Assembly: GCA_029783825.1 (NCBI GenBank)
Contig: JAREIK010000343.1
Coordinates: 868,001 to 932,000, forward strand
Source of the DNA: Sapria himalayana
Taxonomy: Eukaryota; Streptophyta; Magnoliopsida; Malpighiales; Rafflesiaceae
Direction: 5' to 3'
DNA length: 64,000 bases
Within the stretch, counting starts at the first letter, position 1; each line of letters begins with the position of its first letter. The translations under genes and the position numbers were made by a program. Below the pieces are notes generated by a model that was not told the origin of the DNA, did not search any database, and saw nothing but the letters and a program-made list of their open reading frames with translations. Of this stretch, positions 25,141-35,317 are shown piece after piece.

Positions 25141-25530
25141 TTTCTTATGTTTGGATTTGAAGGTGACTGCCTGGATCTTGCTCTGAAATGATTCAGATGA
25201 TATTCTAAGATCATCAAATGTTTCCTCAGCTCCTGCTTGAACTTCATAGTAGAGTAATTGATCCTCTATGTTGAGAATCTGCTTATAAAGAGAGTCGAAA
25301 CCCTAAAATAGAACTCCATTTTTTAAATTGGCATTCAGTTCTTGAGGATTAAGATCAACGATCTTCATCAGATCCAAAAGCCCTTCAACATCTTCCAATA
25401 TGGTACCTACTTACTGGAAGCACTCATCCTGTTGAGCTTCGAGATTATCTCACAGCATTAGGACTCATTGAGATGTTTTCCATTTGGTTTCTTTGGCATT
25501 GATGTGAAATTCAAGCAAATTTGCAGTGGA
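25141..25530 (-). pseudogene. Unidentified gene fragment with in-frame stops
   Basis: On the minus strand one frame reads coherently for about 125 codons, interrupted by stops (TGA, TGA, TAA and TAG). It contains NLEAQQDECFQ, ILEDVEGLLDLMKIVDLNPQ, FDSLYKQILNIEDQLLYYEV and ESFQSKIQAVTFKSK. The composition, rich in Leu, Glu, Gln and Asp in amphipathic spacing, suggests a coiled-coil host protein rather than a transposon. I do not recognise the family. Upstream and downstream exons are not visible. Most likely a processed or captured fragment. Confidence 0.45.
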
Positions 25531-25559
25531 AAACCTAATGTACGCGCCTACAAGCTAGG

Positions 25560-26340
25560 TTTGCACAGACCCCATGGGTTCAATTTGCATGCTTAAGCAG
25601 AAGGCTGATGTATATAGATAGATATACACACGTCCATACATATATACACACACATAAAAGAGTTATGCAAATCTAGGAGTTTTGCTAAGCCAGACACTCT
25701 TTGAGGCTGTGGCACCAATTAGACAATTAATAGAGCAAAGTGAAAAAGTCAAATTTCATCCTTGCTAGAATTATACAGTAAGAGTATCTCCAACTCACTC
25801 TTTATTTTTCACTTTTAGCTATTTTAACTAACCAACTACAAAAAATTCATCTTCAAGTCACTCTCTAATCCACTCTCTATTTCCTATTTTATTCAAATGG
25901 CTTAACAAATGTGGAGAGCCATTTGAGCTCTCTAAATTTTCTCTCTCCCTTTTTTCTCTCTTTCTTTCTCTATATACATGTTTGACCTTTTAAAAAATAT
26001 TAGAAGTTAGGTATAAAATAGAGAGTAATTTAGTATCTAAAATTATGAATTTAATATTTAATTACATTTTAAGTAACTATTTTGTTAAGTATGATTTGAG
26101 ATACTCTTAGAGTTAAACAAAATCAAGGAAGCCTAGACAATCTTACTGAGGCCTTAATAATGTGTGAGAGTGCTCCAGACAAGCTTTAAATGACCTTAAT
26201 AAAAAGGAGACATAATTATTACATTATTATTTTTGTATTTATTTTATTATATAATTATAATTATTAGTGATAATAATTATATATTTCATGTAATTAAATA
26301 TTAATACATGATTTTTCTAAGAATTTTTCAAAATTATCAA
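25560..26340. other. AT-rich intergenic DNA
   Basis: Short CT-rich and AT-rich stretches (about 25930-25980 is TCTCTC-rich). No gene or structured repeat is supported. Confidence 0.5.
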
Positions 26341-26390
26341 GGCCTTTTTGGTGGCACCAACCCAGCATGGTACTAGATGTGCCACAGGCT

Positions 26391-26658
26391 GACATGGTCC
26401 AAAACCAGGCTTGATGATGTTCCATGACATGGTCCAAAATCAAGCTTGATGCTGTGCCATTACATGGTCCAAAACCAAGCTTGATGCTGTGCCATTACAT
26501 GGTCCAAAACCAAGCTTGATGCTGTGCCATGACATGGTCCAAAACCAAGCTTGATGCTGTGCCATGACATGGTCCAAAACCAAGATTGATGCCGTGCCAT
26601 GACATGGTCCAAAACCAAGCTTAATGATGTGCCATGACATGGTCCAAAACCAAGCTTG
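26391..26658. repeat. 35-bp tandem array, about 7.7 copies
   Basis: The unit is GACATGGTCCAAAACCAAGC followed by TTGATGCTGTGCCAT. Starts fall every 35 bases from 26391 to 26636; the last copy is partial and ends about 26658. Units differ by one to four bases. The unit resembles a C-to-T-faded version of the GC-rich hAT interior (CACGGTCC, GTGCCGTGCC), and the flank 26345-26390 (GGCACCAACCCAGCATGG) fits that. The 78-codon frame across it (26440-26676) cycles through three reading frames because 35 is not a multiple of three, so it is not a gene. Confidence 0.9.
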
Positions 26659-27116
26659 GTTTAGCCAAACAACCATGGCTAAACCAACTTATTTTAGCCT
26701 CATTTTGAGAACAAAAGGTAAATAATTTTGGTTTTGGTGCTCCACACATATGGCATAATTTTCTTTCCCAATTTTAGTTTATCAAAATAATCACTTAAGA
26801 ATAATAGTTATGTAAGTATGATTTTAAATTATCTAGATTAAAATAAAATTTAGAAAAGAATAATATTGTCTGCAACTCATTAGATAATAACCAACAACAG
26901 ACAAGTCACGTGATATTTAAATTTAGGGGATGACATTGTTTTTCCAGAAATGTATCTAAATTTAATGCAGAGGAAAAATAAAAACAGAAACATTGAATTA
27001 GTCAATGCTGATTGATGGTTGTTTTCATTAATAGGTAACTACAGAGATGTGACTATATCTGATAAGAATGTCATGAACAACAGCATGAACAACACTCCCT
27101 TCTTCCTTGATCTCTT

Positions 27117-28077
27117 CTAATCTTCGTCTTCCTCTGCGCTGAGCTGCTCTCCCTTGTCGTCGTCGTTCACCTCCGACATGGATTTCTCTGAATCCTCTCC
27201 GTTCTTGCTTGTCACCTGATTTTCAAGCGAGCAACCATTTACTCCTACGCCATGTGACAGCACCTACAAACATTTAGTATGCCATTAATACCTTTCCATT
27301 ATCGACGGCCTGCTTCTTCTCGTGTTCCTTCTTCCTTTTCTCGCACTCCTTCACATGTGGCTTCTTTTCCTGCGATCATGGTCGTTAATCAGGAAAAAAC
27401 AGCTGGAATTGGAATAAATTAGACGATAGGTTTCAGAACTAGGAAGGAAACATCTACGAACGGCATCGGACATGGATTTCCATTTCTCTCCGCCAGCTTT
27501 CGCGACCTACGTATTCAAAGACAGAGACGACGACGGTTAATTCACATGCACGAGCACGATGAGGTACACGTGTTTCAGAAAAACAAAACCAGAAAGAACG
27601 CCAACTCACCGCAGCAACAGATTTGTTATTAGGATGTTCTTTTTTGTATTGTTCCCTAAATTTCTCCCTGCGATCATGGACAACGCATGGCGATTGATAT
27701 TCAAGGGATTAAAAAGGAAGTCAACAATTTCTTAAGAACAAACCGAAGCTTAAGAGCTATGCCAATCGAAAAACGGAATCAAACGAAAGCGGAATCGAAA
27801 ATTCACATGAAAATTAAGAAAGAGGACAGAGCTCTCTTAGGCTTGTTTGGATCCTTAGCTGGCTTTGCCGTCGATCTCTTACTTGCTTTCCTGGCTCCGT
27901 TCGCCATTGATATCCTGTTAGGAGCACACAAGCACGTTAGTGACTCAGACAGTTAACAATCAGCTCCGACGCAGATTTACAAATCCATGTAGATCGGAAA
28001 CATAAAGCGCCAAGGCCGAGAGGCAGAGCATCATACTTCTTGATGTTTGATTCCGGTTTCGATTTGCCTCCTTTCAT
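27117..28077 (-). CDS. HMGB: HMGB chromatin protein, second paralogue, complete (6 coding exons, 142 aa)
   Basis: Exons in transcription order: 28037-28077, 27807-27914, 27610-27667, 27462-27506, 27292-27369 and 27117-27215, with GT..AG introns. The protein starts MKGGKSKPESNIKK. Its HMG box, at about residues 34-104, includes DPNKPKRALSSFLIFM, NNKSVAAVAKAGGEKWKSMS and KKPHVKECEKRKKEHEKKQ. The tail is EDSEKSMSEVNDDDKGEQ then LSAEEDED. It should bind and bend DNA like its neighbour 11 kb away, but differs at usually conserved sites: VGKAGG is VAKAGG, and two tyrosines of the third helix (APY, EYEK) are histidines (KPH, EHEK). Exons 1, 3 and 4 equal those of the first gene in length; the last exon (99) equals the sum of that gene's last two (78+21), so one intron differs. 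The acidic tail is weaker. Probably functional, possibly diverged in role. Confidence 0.92.
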
Positions 28078-28165
28078 GGCGATCCTGTAGCCTCTAACAA
28101 CGATTTGAGTTCGCTGTGAACGAGATAATTAGAGAAATGGATCTGGTCTCGGGGAAAACGCAGCA

Positions 28166-28183
28166 GGGGGGGGGGGGGGGGGG
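28166..28183. repeat. Homopolymer G18 tract in the second HMGB leader
   Basis: An uninterrupted run of 18 G on the plus strand (C on the transcript strand) lies between the candidate TATA box and the start codon of the HMGB gene. It could form unusual structure in the template strand, and its length is prone to sequencing error. Confidence 0.9.
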
Positions 28184-28240
28184 CTACGCAGCGCAACTGC
28201 CTAAAGAGGAAGAAGGTCCAGGGCACGTTTATACGTCCGC

Positions 28241-28250
28241 GTTATATATG
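28241..28250 (-). promoter_or_regulatory. Candidate TATA box of the second HMGB gene
   Basis: The minus strand reads CATATATAAC here, about 165 bp upstream of the ATG at 28077. Transcription would then start near 28215. A G-box lies about 25 bp further upstream. Confidence 0.5.
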
Positions 28251-28274
28251 GCGGGATTTTTTGAATTTCAATGC

Positions 28275-28280
28275 CACGTG
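28275..28280. promoter_or_regulatory. G-box CACGTG
   Basis: The palindrome CACGTG within GCCACGTGATC, about 25 bp upstream of the candidate TATA box, is the core site for plant bZIP and bHLH factors. Position supports a promoter role; function is inference. Confidence 0.4.
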
Positions 28281-28399
28281 ATCGATCCAGGTCATTTAGT
28301 TTCAGACGATTATCGTGAGTCCGTTCGGCATAAATCGAACGGTCATCTTTGATCTGTGCTTCTTCTATAGAAACAATCGTGCGGAATCTGGCCCGCACA

Positions 28400-28913
28400 T
28401 TTTCATGTTTCCTTCTACGAATAAGAAAGTTACCATGTATTGCAGATTATATTTCTCTCATCAAATCAAAAATAAATGAGACTTATTAATAAAAATGAAA
28501 CCAAACACCCCAATTATCTTTTTTAGTGTATCTAATAAAAATAATTTCCAAATTATAAATTAAAATAGTGTTCACCCTCTCTCTCTCTCTCTCTTCCAAA
28601 AACATCATCCCTAACTACCACTAATCATGTACACATGACACACACCATAATTACCATTTTATCAACAATCTGCCTTCCCCTTCTAATAGAAATAAGGGCA
28701 AAAAAGGAAAAAAAAAACTTAACACTCGTGTGATATAATATATCTCACATGAGCGCATGAGAGATATATAAAAGAGGTTGGTGTCTAGTACACAATGTTC
28801 TCACCATAGCGTGATGTATGTGAGAGGTTGATATCTCGACATTCTTATCTCAAAGAGTATGAGAGATTGTGTCTGATAAATCTCAAACATGAGATACACT
28901 ATCATATGTATGA
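28400..28913. other. Upstream flank of the second HMGB gene
   Basis: AT-rich flank with a (CT)n run at about 28577-28594. From 28720 to 28915, GAGAT and GTGAGAGAT-type segments are loosely repeated. No gene is visible. Confidence 0.45.
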
Positions 28914-28921
28914 GATATCCC

Positions 28922-29115
28922 TAGTTGTCCACCTATGTGGCATGTGCACGAGGCACGACACGATTCGGGCGTGCCTGGGCCGGCCCGGCATGGAAAATTT
29001 CCGTGCCCGGGCCCATGCCGGGCTAAACTCCACAAAATCGTGCCCGGAACGAAAGCACGATCGGGCCTGAAAAAATGGGTCGGGCCAGCCCGGCACGTCC
29101 CATTTGACACCTCTA
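28922..29115. mobile_element. Short non-autonomous hAT element with degraded left end
   Basis: The right end is CATTTGACACCTCTA (ending 29115), the intact family TIR. The left end, TAGTTGTCCACC at 28922, is degraded. Flanks GATATCCC (28914-28921) and GGTATCTC (29116-29123) agree at 6 of 8 bases. The interior is GC-rich with CGGGCGTGCCTGGGCCGGCC and AATCGTGCCCGG. Short open frames on both strands are products of this composition. Confidence 0.75.
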
Positions 29116-29159
29116 GGTATCTCACATGGAAGTTGATCTGGATTCACTTTTACTGATAA

Positions 29160-30039
29160 TTCACATGTTGATACAATAAAATATAATTTCTAAAAGAAAT
29201 TTTTACATCTTCAATCTCAATGATGAATTAAAAGATGTGGGGATCATGACTTTTCAAGCTCTTGAGGTGATGCATTTGATGGTGAGTTCAGTTGATGATG
29301 AAATTGTGCACATGTGGTAGTGGAGAGGTAACTCAACATGGTGCTAGTGTCTCATTATCATATGCCATGACTAGGGTTGAGCTTAGGTCATATCAAGGAG
29401 CCCATGACTCATGATCTATGGCCACGTGTCCTACCATCAAGCACCAATCATGTTCATGCTATGACATGTCCTATTGAGCCACAATATTTTTAGAGGAGTT
29501 ATGGGCTATAATGAATCCAATCTGAAACAAATTGTGTCAGCACACATGATGACCTAAAAATAAAAACATGCCATGTTGCCCCATCTCAACATCATCGATG
29601 GGATACATATAGGTTAGCTTGCATGTGCACCTTTTAATCCTAGTGAAGATGGGTCTTTCATGTTTTGAAATTATGAGTCACCTCTAGTCTCCCCTTTTTT
29701 ATTCTTCCTCATCGTTGTGAAATTTCATAAGGTAGGTCTTCATCTAGATCATCTACAAATAACACACTGGTATATGGTATTTTTGATATGTTGAAAGTGA
29801 GTTTGTCTATGTGTTAGGGCTTTCCTATGTAGCTAGCTGCTTTTCCCAACCTAATTGGGTTTCTTTTAGCCCATATATGGATTTTTATCATTTCTTTTAG
29901 CCCATAATGAAACTCACTGAATGTGATTTCATATAAAGTGGTCTACCAAAAACTAAGCAAATGCTCTAATTCAACACTTCCTTCATATTCTCTAAGAAAT
30001 TGAATTTAAATAAAATCTACCCACTTGGATGTTGAATAG
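29160..30039 (-). mobile_element. Probable left flank of an older Copia retrotransposon, split by the Tork-like insertion
   Basis: The sequence to the left of the intact Copia (TSD AATAG at 30035-30039) continues on its other side at 35318. The right-hand part (35323-37560) shows Copia integrase-end motifs on the minus strand, so this left part should be the downstream end of the same dead element. I see no clear motif in 29160-30034 itself; the assignment rests on continuity across the insertion. Confidence 0.4.
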
Positions 30040-30601
30040 TATTGGGTAATTGCGCTTCCATTGGTAGTGAGATTAAGAAATATAAAATAACAGAAACACA
30101 GAAACAAGCAATATATATATATCTCAATCCAACAGCATCCACGACAGAATCAAAAAAATGAGAATTCAACACATGAAATAACGTGGTTCGCTAGTCGCTC
30201 AGTACGACTAGCTACCTCTACCAGAAAATGCTTATGCGTTACAAATTAAAACCAAGAAACAGAACGTCTTACAGTATGCAGCATGCAGCAGTCGCGAAAT
30301 CACGCAGAGAGAGAGGAGAGGGATGATGAACAGTTCAACTGGGTCAAAAAAAATAGCCACCCGAAAAATAAATACTAATCGTTTTATATAAAAAAATTAA
30401 CATTTGGGTCATTTAACCGAAGCGGGTCGGATCATGGAACGGGCCTGGCTCTGCTCCAAAAATTTTGGCCCACTAACTGGACAGCGGAATCTCCATTATT
30501 GTGCTACTGCTGCATCTCCATGCTTTTAATATTTCCTTTCCTGCACTTACATGAAAATATTAAAACAGATTATTAAGTAAAAACAAATTACATATACAGC
30601 A
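30040..30601 (-). repeat. 3' LTR of the Tork-like Copia
   Basis: The plus strand starts TATTGGGTAATTGCGC and ends ATATACAGCA. On the element's strand this is TGCTGTATAT...ACCCAATA; the canonical CA end is mutated to TA here. It matches 34758-35317 throughout. Confidence 0.95.
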
Positions 30602-30611
30602 ATCTCCACCT
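30602..30611 (-). other. Polypurine tract of the Tork-like Copia
   Basis: The minus strand reads AAGGTGGAGA directly before the 3' LTR start TTGCTG. This is the usual plus-strand priming site of plant Copia elements. Confidence 0.85.
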
Positions 30612-30669
30612 TAATTTGTTTTGCATACAGATAGAGAAACACTCTCTATAAACAGGTAGTCCAAAAAGA

Positions 30670-33290
30670 CTACATCTGATTTGATATATTCAGTAAGTCA
30701 AGACAGTGTCTTAACTTATTCAGAGTAACATGTTTGGTAAACATGTCAGCTAGATTATCAAAAGTTGCAATCTTATTTACTTGTACCCTCTTCTCAGATC
30801 GAATGAAATGATACCGCACATCAATGTGCTTTGTACTCTCATGGTGCACTTGGTCTTTTGCTAAACAAATAGCACTGAGATTATCACAGAAAACTATTGC
30901 AACCTCTTCATAAAGACCAAGGTCCTTGAGAAAACCTTTCAGCCATATCCCTTCCTTCGCAGCTTCAGTCAGAGCCATATACTCTGCTTCAGTAGAAGAT
31001 AAAGTAACAAAGATTGCAGTGTGGCTTTCCAGCTAACTACAGAACCACATACAGTGAAGACATAACCAGTCATAGACCGTCTACTGTCAACATCTCTTTC
31101 ATAGTCAGAATCAGAATATCCTGCCAGCAAGAGTTCAGATTCATTACCAAATATCAGACCAACATCAGAACTTCCCTTGAGGTACCTAAGTATCCTCTTA
31201 ACAGCTTTCCAGTGCTCTTGAGCAGGGTTTATCATAAACCTACTCACGGCACTTACTGCATGAGTAATATCAGGTCGGGTGCACACCATAAGATACATGA
31301 GGCTCCCGACAGCACTAGAATACGGAACCTTAGACATTTGTTCCTTGTCAGATTCAGATTGAGGACAACATTCTAATGTCTGATGGAGGTTAGAAGCAAA
31401 TTGTGTGGACAGAGGCTTACAAGAAGCCATTCCAAATCTAGATAGAAGTTTTTGAATATATTGTTTATGTGAAAGAAACAATTTTCTTTTAATCCTATCT
31501 CTGAATATTTTCATACCTAAAATTTGCTTTGCTCCTCCAAGATCTTTCATATCAAATTCAAAACTGAGGAGATCTTTCAGTTCCTGAATATCAGATTTAT
31601 TTCTAGCAATAATAAGCATATCATCTATATACAATAGCAAGTAGATATATGACTCATCCTTGTGCCTTTTTAAATAAACACAACAGTCATGGTCACACCT
31701 ACTGTATTCATGATTAGTCATGAAACAATCAAATCTCTTGTACCACTGACGGAGAGAATGCTTAAGTCCATAAAGGGACTTAAGAAGCTTACACACATGG
31801 GTTTCCTTTCCTGATACCTCAAAACCCTCAGGCTGGCTCATGAAGATCTCCTCATCGAGATCGCTATGAAGAAAAGTAGTTTTGACATCTAGTTGCTCAA
31901 GTTCAAGATTCTGATGTGCAACTAATGCTAGAAGCACTCTTATTGAGGTATGTCTAACTACAGGAGAGAATATCTCGTTGTAGTCAATACCCTCTTTCTG
32001 ACTTAACTCTCTTGCAACTAGATGTGCCTTAAACTTTAAACCACCAACAATTGAGGCATCTTCTTTCTTCTTGAAAATCCATTTGCAAGACACTATTTTT
32101 CTTCCATTTGGTTTAGGTACAATGATCCAGGTACCATTCTTGTGAAGAGATTCAATTTTTTCATTCATGGCAACCAACCATGACTCAGACTCATGACAAT
32201 TAACAGCATTCCCGAAGGAGGATGGTTCAGGAATGTCAATTTCTTCGGCAACTTGTAGGGCAAATCCTACAAACTCATTAAAGCAGAATCTCATAGGAAG
32301 ACATGCGTTCACCTTCCTTTGTCTATCCCTTGCAATACAGTAGGGAATAGACTCTTCAGGTGCAGTTTCAGGATCAGGTTCAATAATAGATTTAGCATCA
32401 TTTTCATGATTAGCTAATATTTGTCTAGAAACAACAGGCATCCTTCCTTGAGCTACAGATTCAAATTTTAGCTCCACCTTAAGTTCAGCTTGAGGAACAT
32501 CAGGTAACTGAATAGGACTAGGTACTTGTTTCAAAATGACACTCTCGTCGAAGGTAATACTCCTAGAGAGTATAACTCTCTTTTCAGATGGTGACCAGAT
32601 ATGAAATCCTTTGACTCCATCACCATAACCAACAAATATTCCCTTGCGTGCTTGAGGTTCAAGCTTACCATCATTTGCATGATAGTAGGCAATACACCCG
32701 AATACCTTCAGATTGGAATAATCTGCAGGTTTACCAGTCCACACTTCAAATGGAATTTTAAAGTTAATTCCACTATGTGGCGATCTGTTTATCAGATGGG
32801 ATGCTGTATTGACAGCTTCAGCCCAAAACTCTTTGCCTAAGCCTGATTGAGAGAGCATACATCTAGTTCTCTCCAGAAGAGTTTGTTTTATTCTTTCAGC
32901 AATGCCATTCTGCTGAGGAGTGTCCCTAACAATTTTGTGTCTCGCAATACCTTTGTACTTACAGAATTCCTCAAATTCAGACGAACATAATTATAGACCA
33001 TTATCTGTTCGTAACAGTTTAACCTTCTTTTGTGTTTGATTTTCTACTAAGCTAACCCACTGCTTAAACTTTATAAAAGTCTCGAATTTATGTTTTATCA
33101 TGAATACCCAGGACATCCTGGAATAATCATCAACTAAACATAAATAAAAACGAGCACCCCCAAGAGATGTGACTCTAGAAGGGCCCCAACAGTCAGCATA
33201 GATATAATCCAAAATACTATTTGTACAGTGTATGACTTTACCGAACTTAGTTCTATGTTTCTTCCCAAAAACACAATGATCACAGAAGTT
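30670..33290 (-). pseudogene. Copia pol: integrase, reverse transcriptase and RNase H (disabled)
   Basis: Integrase residues are visible: DYIYADCWGP and LRTDNG in 33212-32991, then GIAERI just after a stop at 32991-32993, giving the D,D,E triad. The long frame 32858-30969 carries FWAEAVNTASHLINRSP, FKAHLVAREL and DVKTTFLHSDLDEEIF, the catalytic YIDDM (LLLYIDDMLIIA), SLYGLKHSLRQWY and the RNase H segment GYSDSDYERDVDSRRSMTGY. A one-base-type frameshift after SWKATLQS moves the end (MALTEAAKEGIWLKG ... KHIDVRYHFIRS) into the frame 30978-30670. Apart from these lesions the coding sequence is well kept. Confidence 0.93.
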
Positions 33291-33293
33291 TAA

Positions 33294-34670
33294 TTAACTG
33301 ACTCTATGACCAACAAGAAGAGTAAGATCAGAGAGAATTTTCATACCTTTCTCTCCCATATGTGCGAGCCGCATATGCCACAGTATGGTAAGTTTAGCTT
33401 TGTCTTCAGATGCTGGCTCTCCGGATGTGACAGCAATAGCCCCTGACACTGTGGAACCTATCAGTGTGTATAGTGTTCCAGTTTTCTGCCCCTTCAGTAC
33501 AACATCATCTCCTCGGTGAATATTCTGTGTTCCCTCTCTACCACTGAATGAATATCCCTGATCGTCCAGAACACCAAGAGAAATGAGATTCATTGTCATC
33601 TCATGGACATATCTCACATTTAAAAGTGAGACAATTCGGCCATCCCAAGTTCTCAGTCTGACTGTGCCGATTCCAACCACCTTACATGGTTGGCTGTTCT
33701 CCACCACAGCATGGCCAGCTTCCTTCTTGTCATATTTGCTGAACCACTCCAAGTGAGTCCTTATATGAAAGGAAGCACCAGTATCCAGGATCCAAGAATC
33801 TGATCTTGTGATCGTTGTGGAGATTACCAACACAAGGTCTTCTCCATCATCGAAATCATCAAAAGTCACAGCATCAGTAAGTGGGGGGTTAGGTTGACCT
33901 TGTTGTTCCAACCTTGTTCTCTTCTTCAGGCACTCAGTTTTCCAATGCCCTTTCTGTTTACAGTAATGACAAATGTCACCCTCCTTTGACCTCTTCTGAA
34001 TCTTATTTCCCTTCTTCTTGAATGGAACTGATTGTGGCCTCCTTTTTGTCACCACCAGTCCAGCAGGATGTTGTTCAAGTCTTTCAATCGCAGCCTTCTG
34101 CCTCATCTCTCTGGAGTGTATGGCAGCCCGAACATCTTCTAGTGTGATCTCCTCTTTTCCCACAATGAGAGATTCAACAAAATTTTCATAGGAAGGAGGA
34201 AGAGAAACCAAGAGTAGAACTGCAGCATCCTCATCATCCACCTTAGCATCCACACGTTTAAGGTCCATGAGGATATTGTTCAAGTCATCCAGATACTTCT
34301 TCAAAGAGGTTCCCTCTTGCATCCTCAGTGTGAACAGCCTTCTCTTCAACAGAAGCTTGTTCGTCAATGATTTAGTCATGTACAGAGACTCAAGCTTGAG
34401 CCATAGTCCTGCAGCAGATTCCTCATCTGTTACCTGAGCAATGACTTCATCCGAAAAGCTCAACAGAATGGTGGAGTGTGCTTTCTCTTCACGTCTCCAA
34501 GCCTCAGCCTCGGTTATTCCAAGAGTAACAGCAGTGTGTGGACCGAACCCTTGAACCAGAGGACTCCATATATCGAAGTTTTTCAAATGCGCTCGCATTT
34601 TAATCTGCCACATACTAAACCCATTTCTACCATTGAATTTTTCAATCGTGGTATTTAGGGTTCCAGCCAT
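33294..34670 (-). CDS. Copia gag and protease (458 aa, ended by a premature stop)
   Basis: The frame starts MAGTLNTTIEKFNGRNGFSM at 34670, close behind the primer-binding site. Gag (UBN2-type) runs to about residue 200, with WLKLESLYMTKSLTNKL. A CCHC zinc knuckle (CHYCKQKGHWKTEC) follows at about residue 235. The aspartic protease has WILDTGASFHI (active D-T-G). The GAG-pre-integrase HMRLAHMGEKGM stretch precedes the stop TAA at 33294-33296. In an active element the frame would run on into integrase, since the next codons (FCDHCVFGKKHRTKF) continue in the same frame. Gag forms the virus-like particle and protease cuts the polyprotein. Confidence 0.93.
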   Translation of the reverse strand: MAGTLNTTIEKFNGRNGFSMWQIKMRAHLKNFDIWSPLVQGFGPHTAVTLGITEAEAWRREEKAHSTILLSFSDEVIAQVTDEESAAGLWLKLESLYMTKSLTNKLLLKRRLFTLRMQEGTSLKKYLDDLNNILMDLKRVDAKVDDEDAAVLLLVSLPPSYENFVESLIVGKEEITLEDVRAAIHSREMRQKAAIERLEQHPAGLVVTKRRPQSVPFKKKGNKIQKRSKEGDICHYCKQKGHWKTECLKKRTRLEQQGQPNPPLTDAVTFDDFDDGEDLVLVISTTITRSDSWILDTGASFHIRTHLEWFSKYDKKEAGHAVVENSQPCKVVGIGTVRLRTWDGRIVSLLNVRYVHEMTMNLISLGVLDDQGYSFSGREGTQNIHRGDDVVLKGQKTGTLYTLIGSTVSGAIAVTSGEPASEDKAKLTILWHMRLAHMGEKGMKILSDLTLLVGHRVS

Positions 34671-34741
34671 TTCAACAGAATATTACTTGTACAGAAAAAT
34701 CTCAAACCCTAAATGCACAATTGCTCGAAAAATCCCAAACC

Positions 34742-34755
34742 AAGCTCTGATATCA
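34742..34755 (-). other. Primer-binding site (initiator Met-tRNA type)
   Basis: The minus strand reads TGATATCAGAGCTTGG just inside the 5' LTR. It differs by one base from the common plant Copia site TGGTATCAGAGC, complementary to the 3' end of initiator Met-tRNA. Confidence 0.85.
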
Positions 34756-34757
34756 AT

Positions 34758-35317
34758 TGTTGGGTAATTGCGCTTCCATGGGTAGTGAGATTAAGAAATA
34801 GAAAACAACAAAAACATAGAAACAAGCAATATATATATCCCAATCCAACAGCATCCACGACAGAATCAAAAAATGAGAATTCAACACAGGAAATAACGTG
34901 GTTCGCTAGTCGCTTAGTACGACTAGCTACCTCCACCAGAAAATGCTTATGCGTTACAGATTAAAACCAAGAAACAGAACGTCTTACAGTATACAGCATG
35001 TAGCAGTCGCGAAATCCCGCAGAGAGAGAGGAGAGGGATGATGAACAGTTCAACCGGGTCAAAAAAAAATAGTCACCTGAAAAATAAATACAAATCGTTT
35101 TATATGAAAAAATAAACATCCGGTTCATTTAACCGAAGCGGGTCGGATCATGGAACGGGTCAGGCTCTGCTCCAAAAATTTCGGCCCGCTGACCGGATAG
35201 CGGAATCTCCGTTATTGTGCTACTGCTGCATCCCCAGGCTTTTAATATTTCCTTTCCTACACTTACATGAAAATATTAAAACATATTATTAAGTAAAAAC
35301 AAATTATATATACAGCA
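34758..35317 (-). repeat. 5' LTR of the Tork-like Copia
   Basis: The plus strand starts TGTTGGGTAATTGCGC and ends ATATACAGCA, so on the element strand it runs TGCTG...CCCAACA with intact TG..CA ends. The promoter should lie within it, driving transcription leftward. Confidence 0.95.

Larger units (their letters stand above)
30040..35317 (-). mobile_element. Ty1/Copia LTR retrotransposon, Tork/TNT1-like, 5278 bp, near complete but disabled
   Basis: The element is bounded by LTRs of about 560 bp and by the perfect 5-bp TSD AATAG (30035-30039 and 35318-35322). Transcribed right to left: 5' LTR, primer-binding site (34742-34755), gag, protease, integrase, reverse transcriptase, RNase H, polypurine tract (30602-30611), 3' LTR. 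The gene order (integrase before reverse transcriptase) defines Copia, and the gag resembles TNT1. Three lesions break the polyprotein: stops at 33294-33296 and 32991-32993, and a frameshift near 30970-31010. My manual LTR alignment gives roughly 36 substitutions and 3 indels, about 93% identity, so insertion is a few million years old at usual plant rates. Confidence 0.95.

Noticed and set aside
26391..26658. CRISPR-like array
   Set aside because: Units are directly contiguous with no unique spacers, and the host is a eukaryote.
26440..26676. 78-codon frame with repeated WFWTMSWH-like peptide
   Set aside because: It is a 35-bp tandem array read through three frames in turn.
12790..27116. 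A WOX-type homeobox gene expected from Arabidopsis synteny
   Set aside because: I looked for a homeodomain (WFQN-type motif) on both strands in the open frames and saw none.
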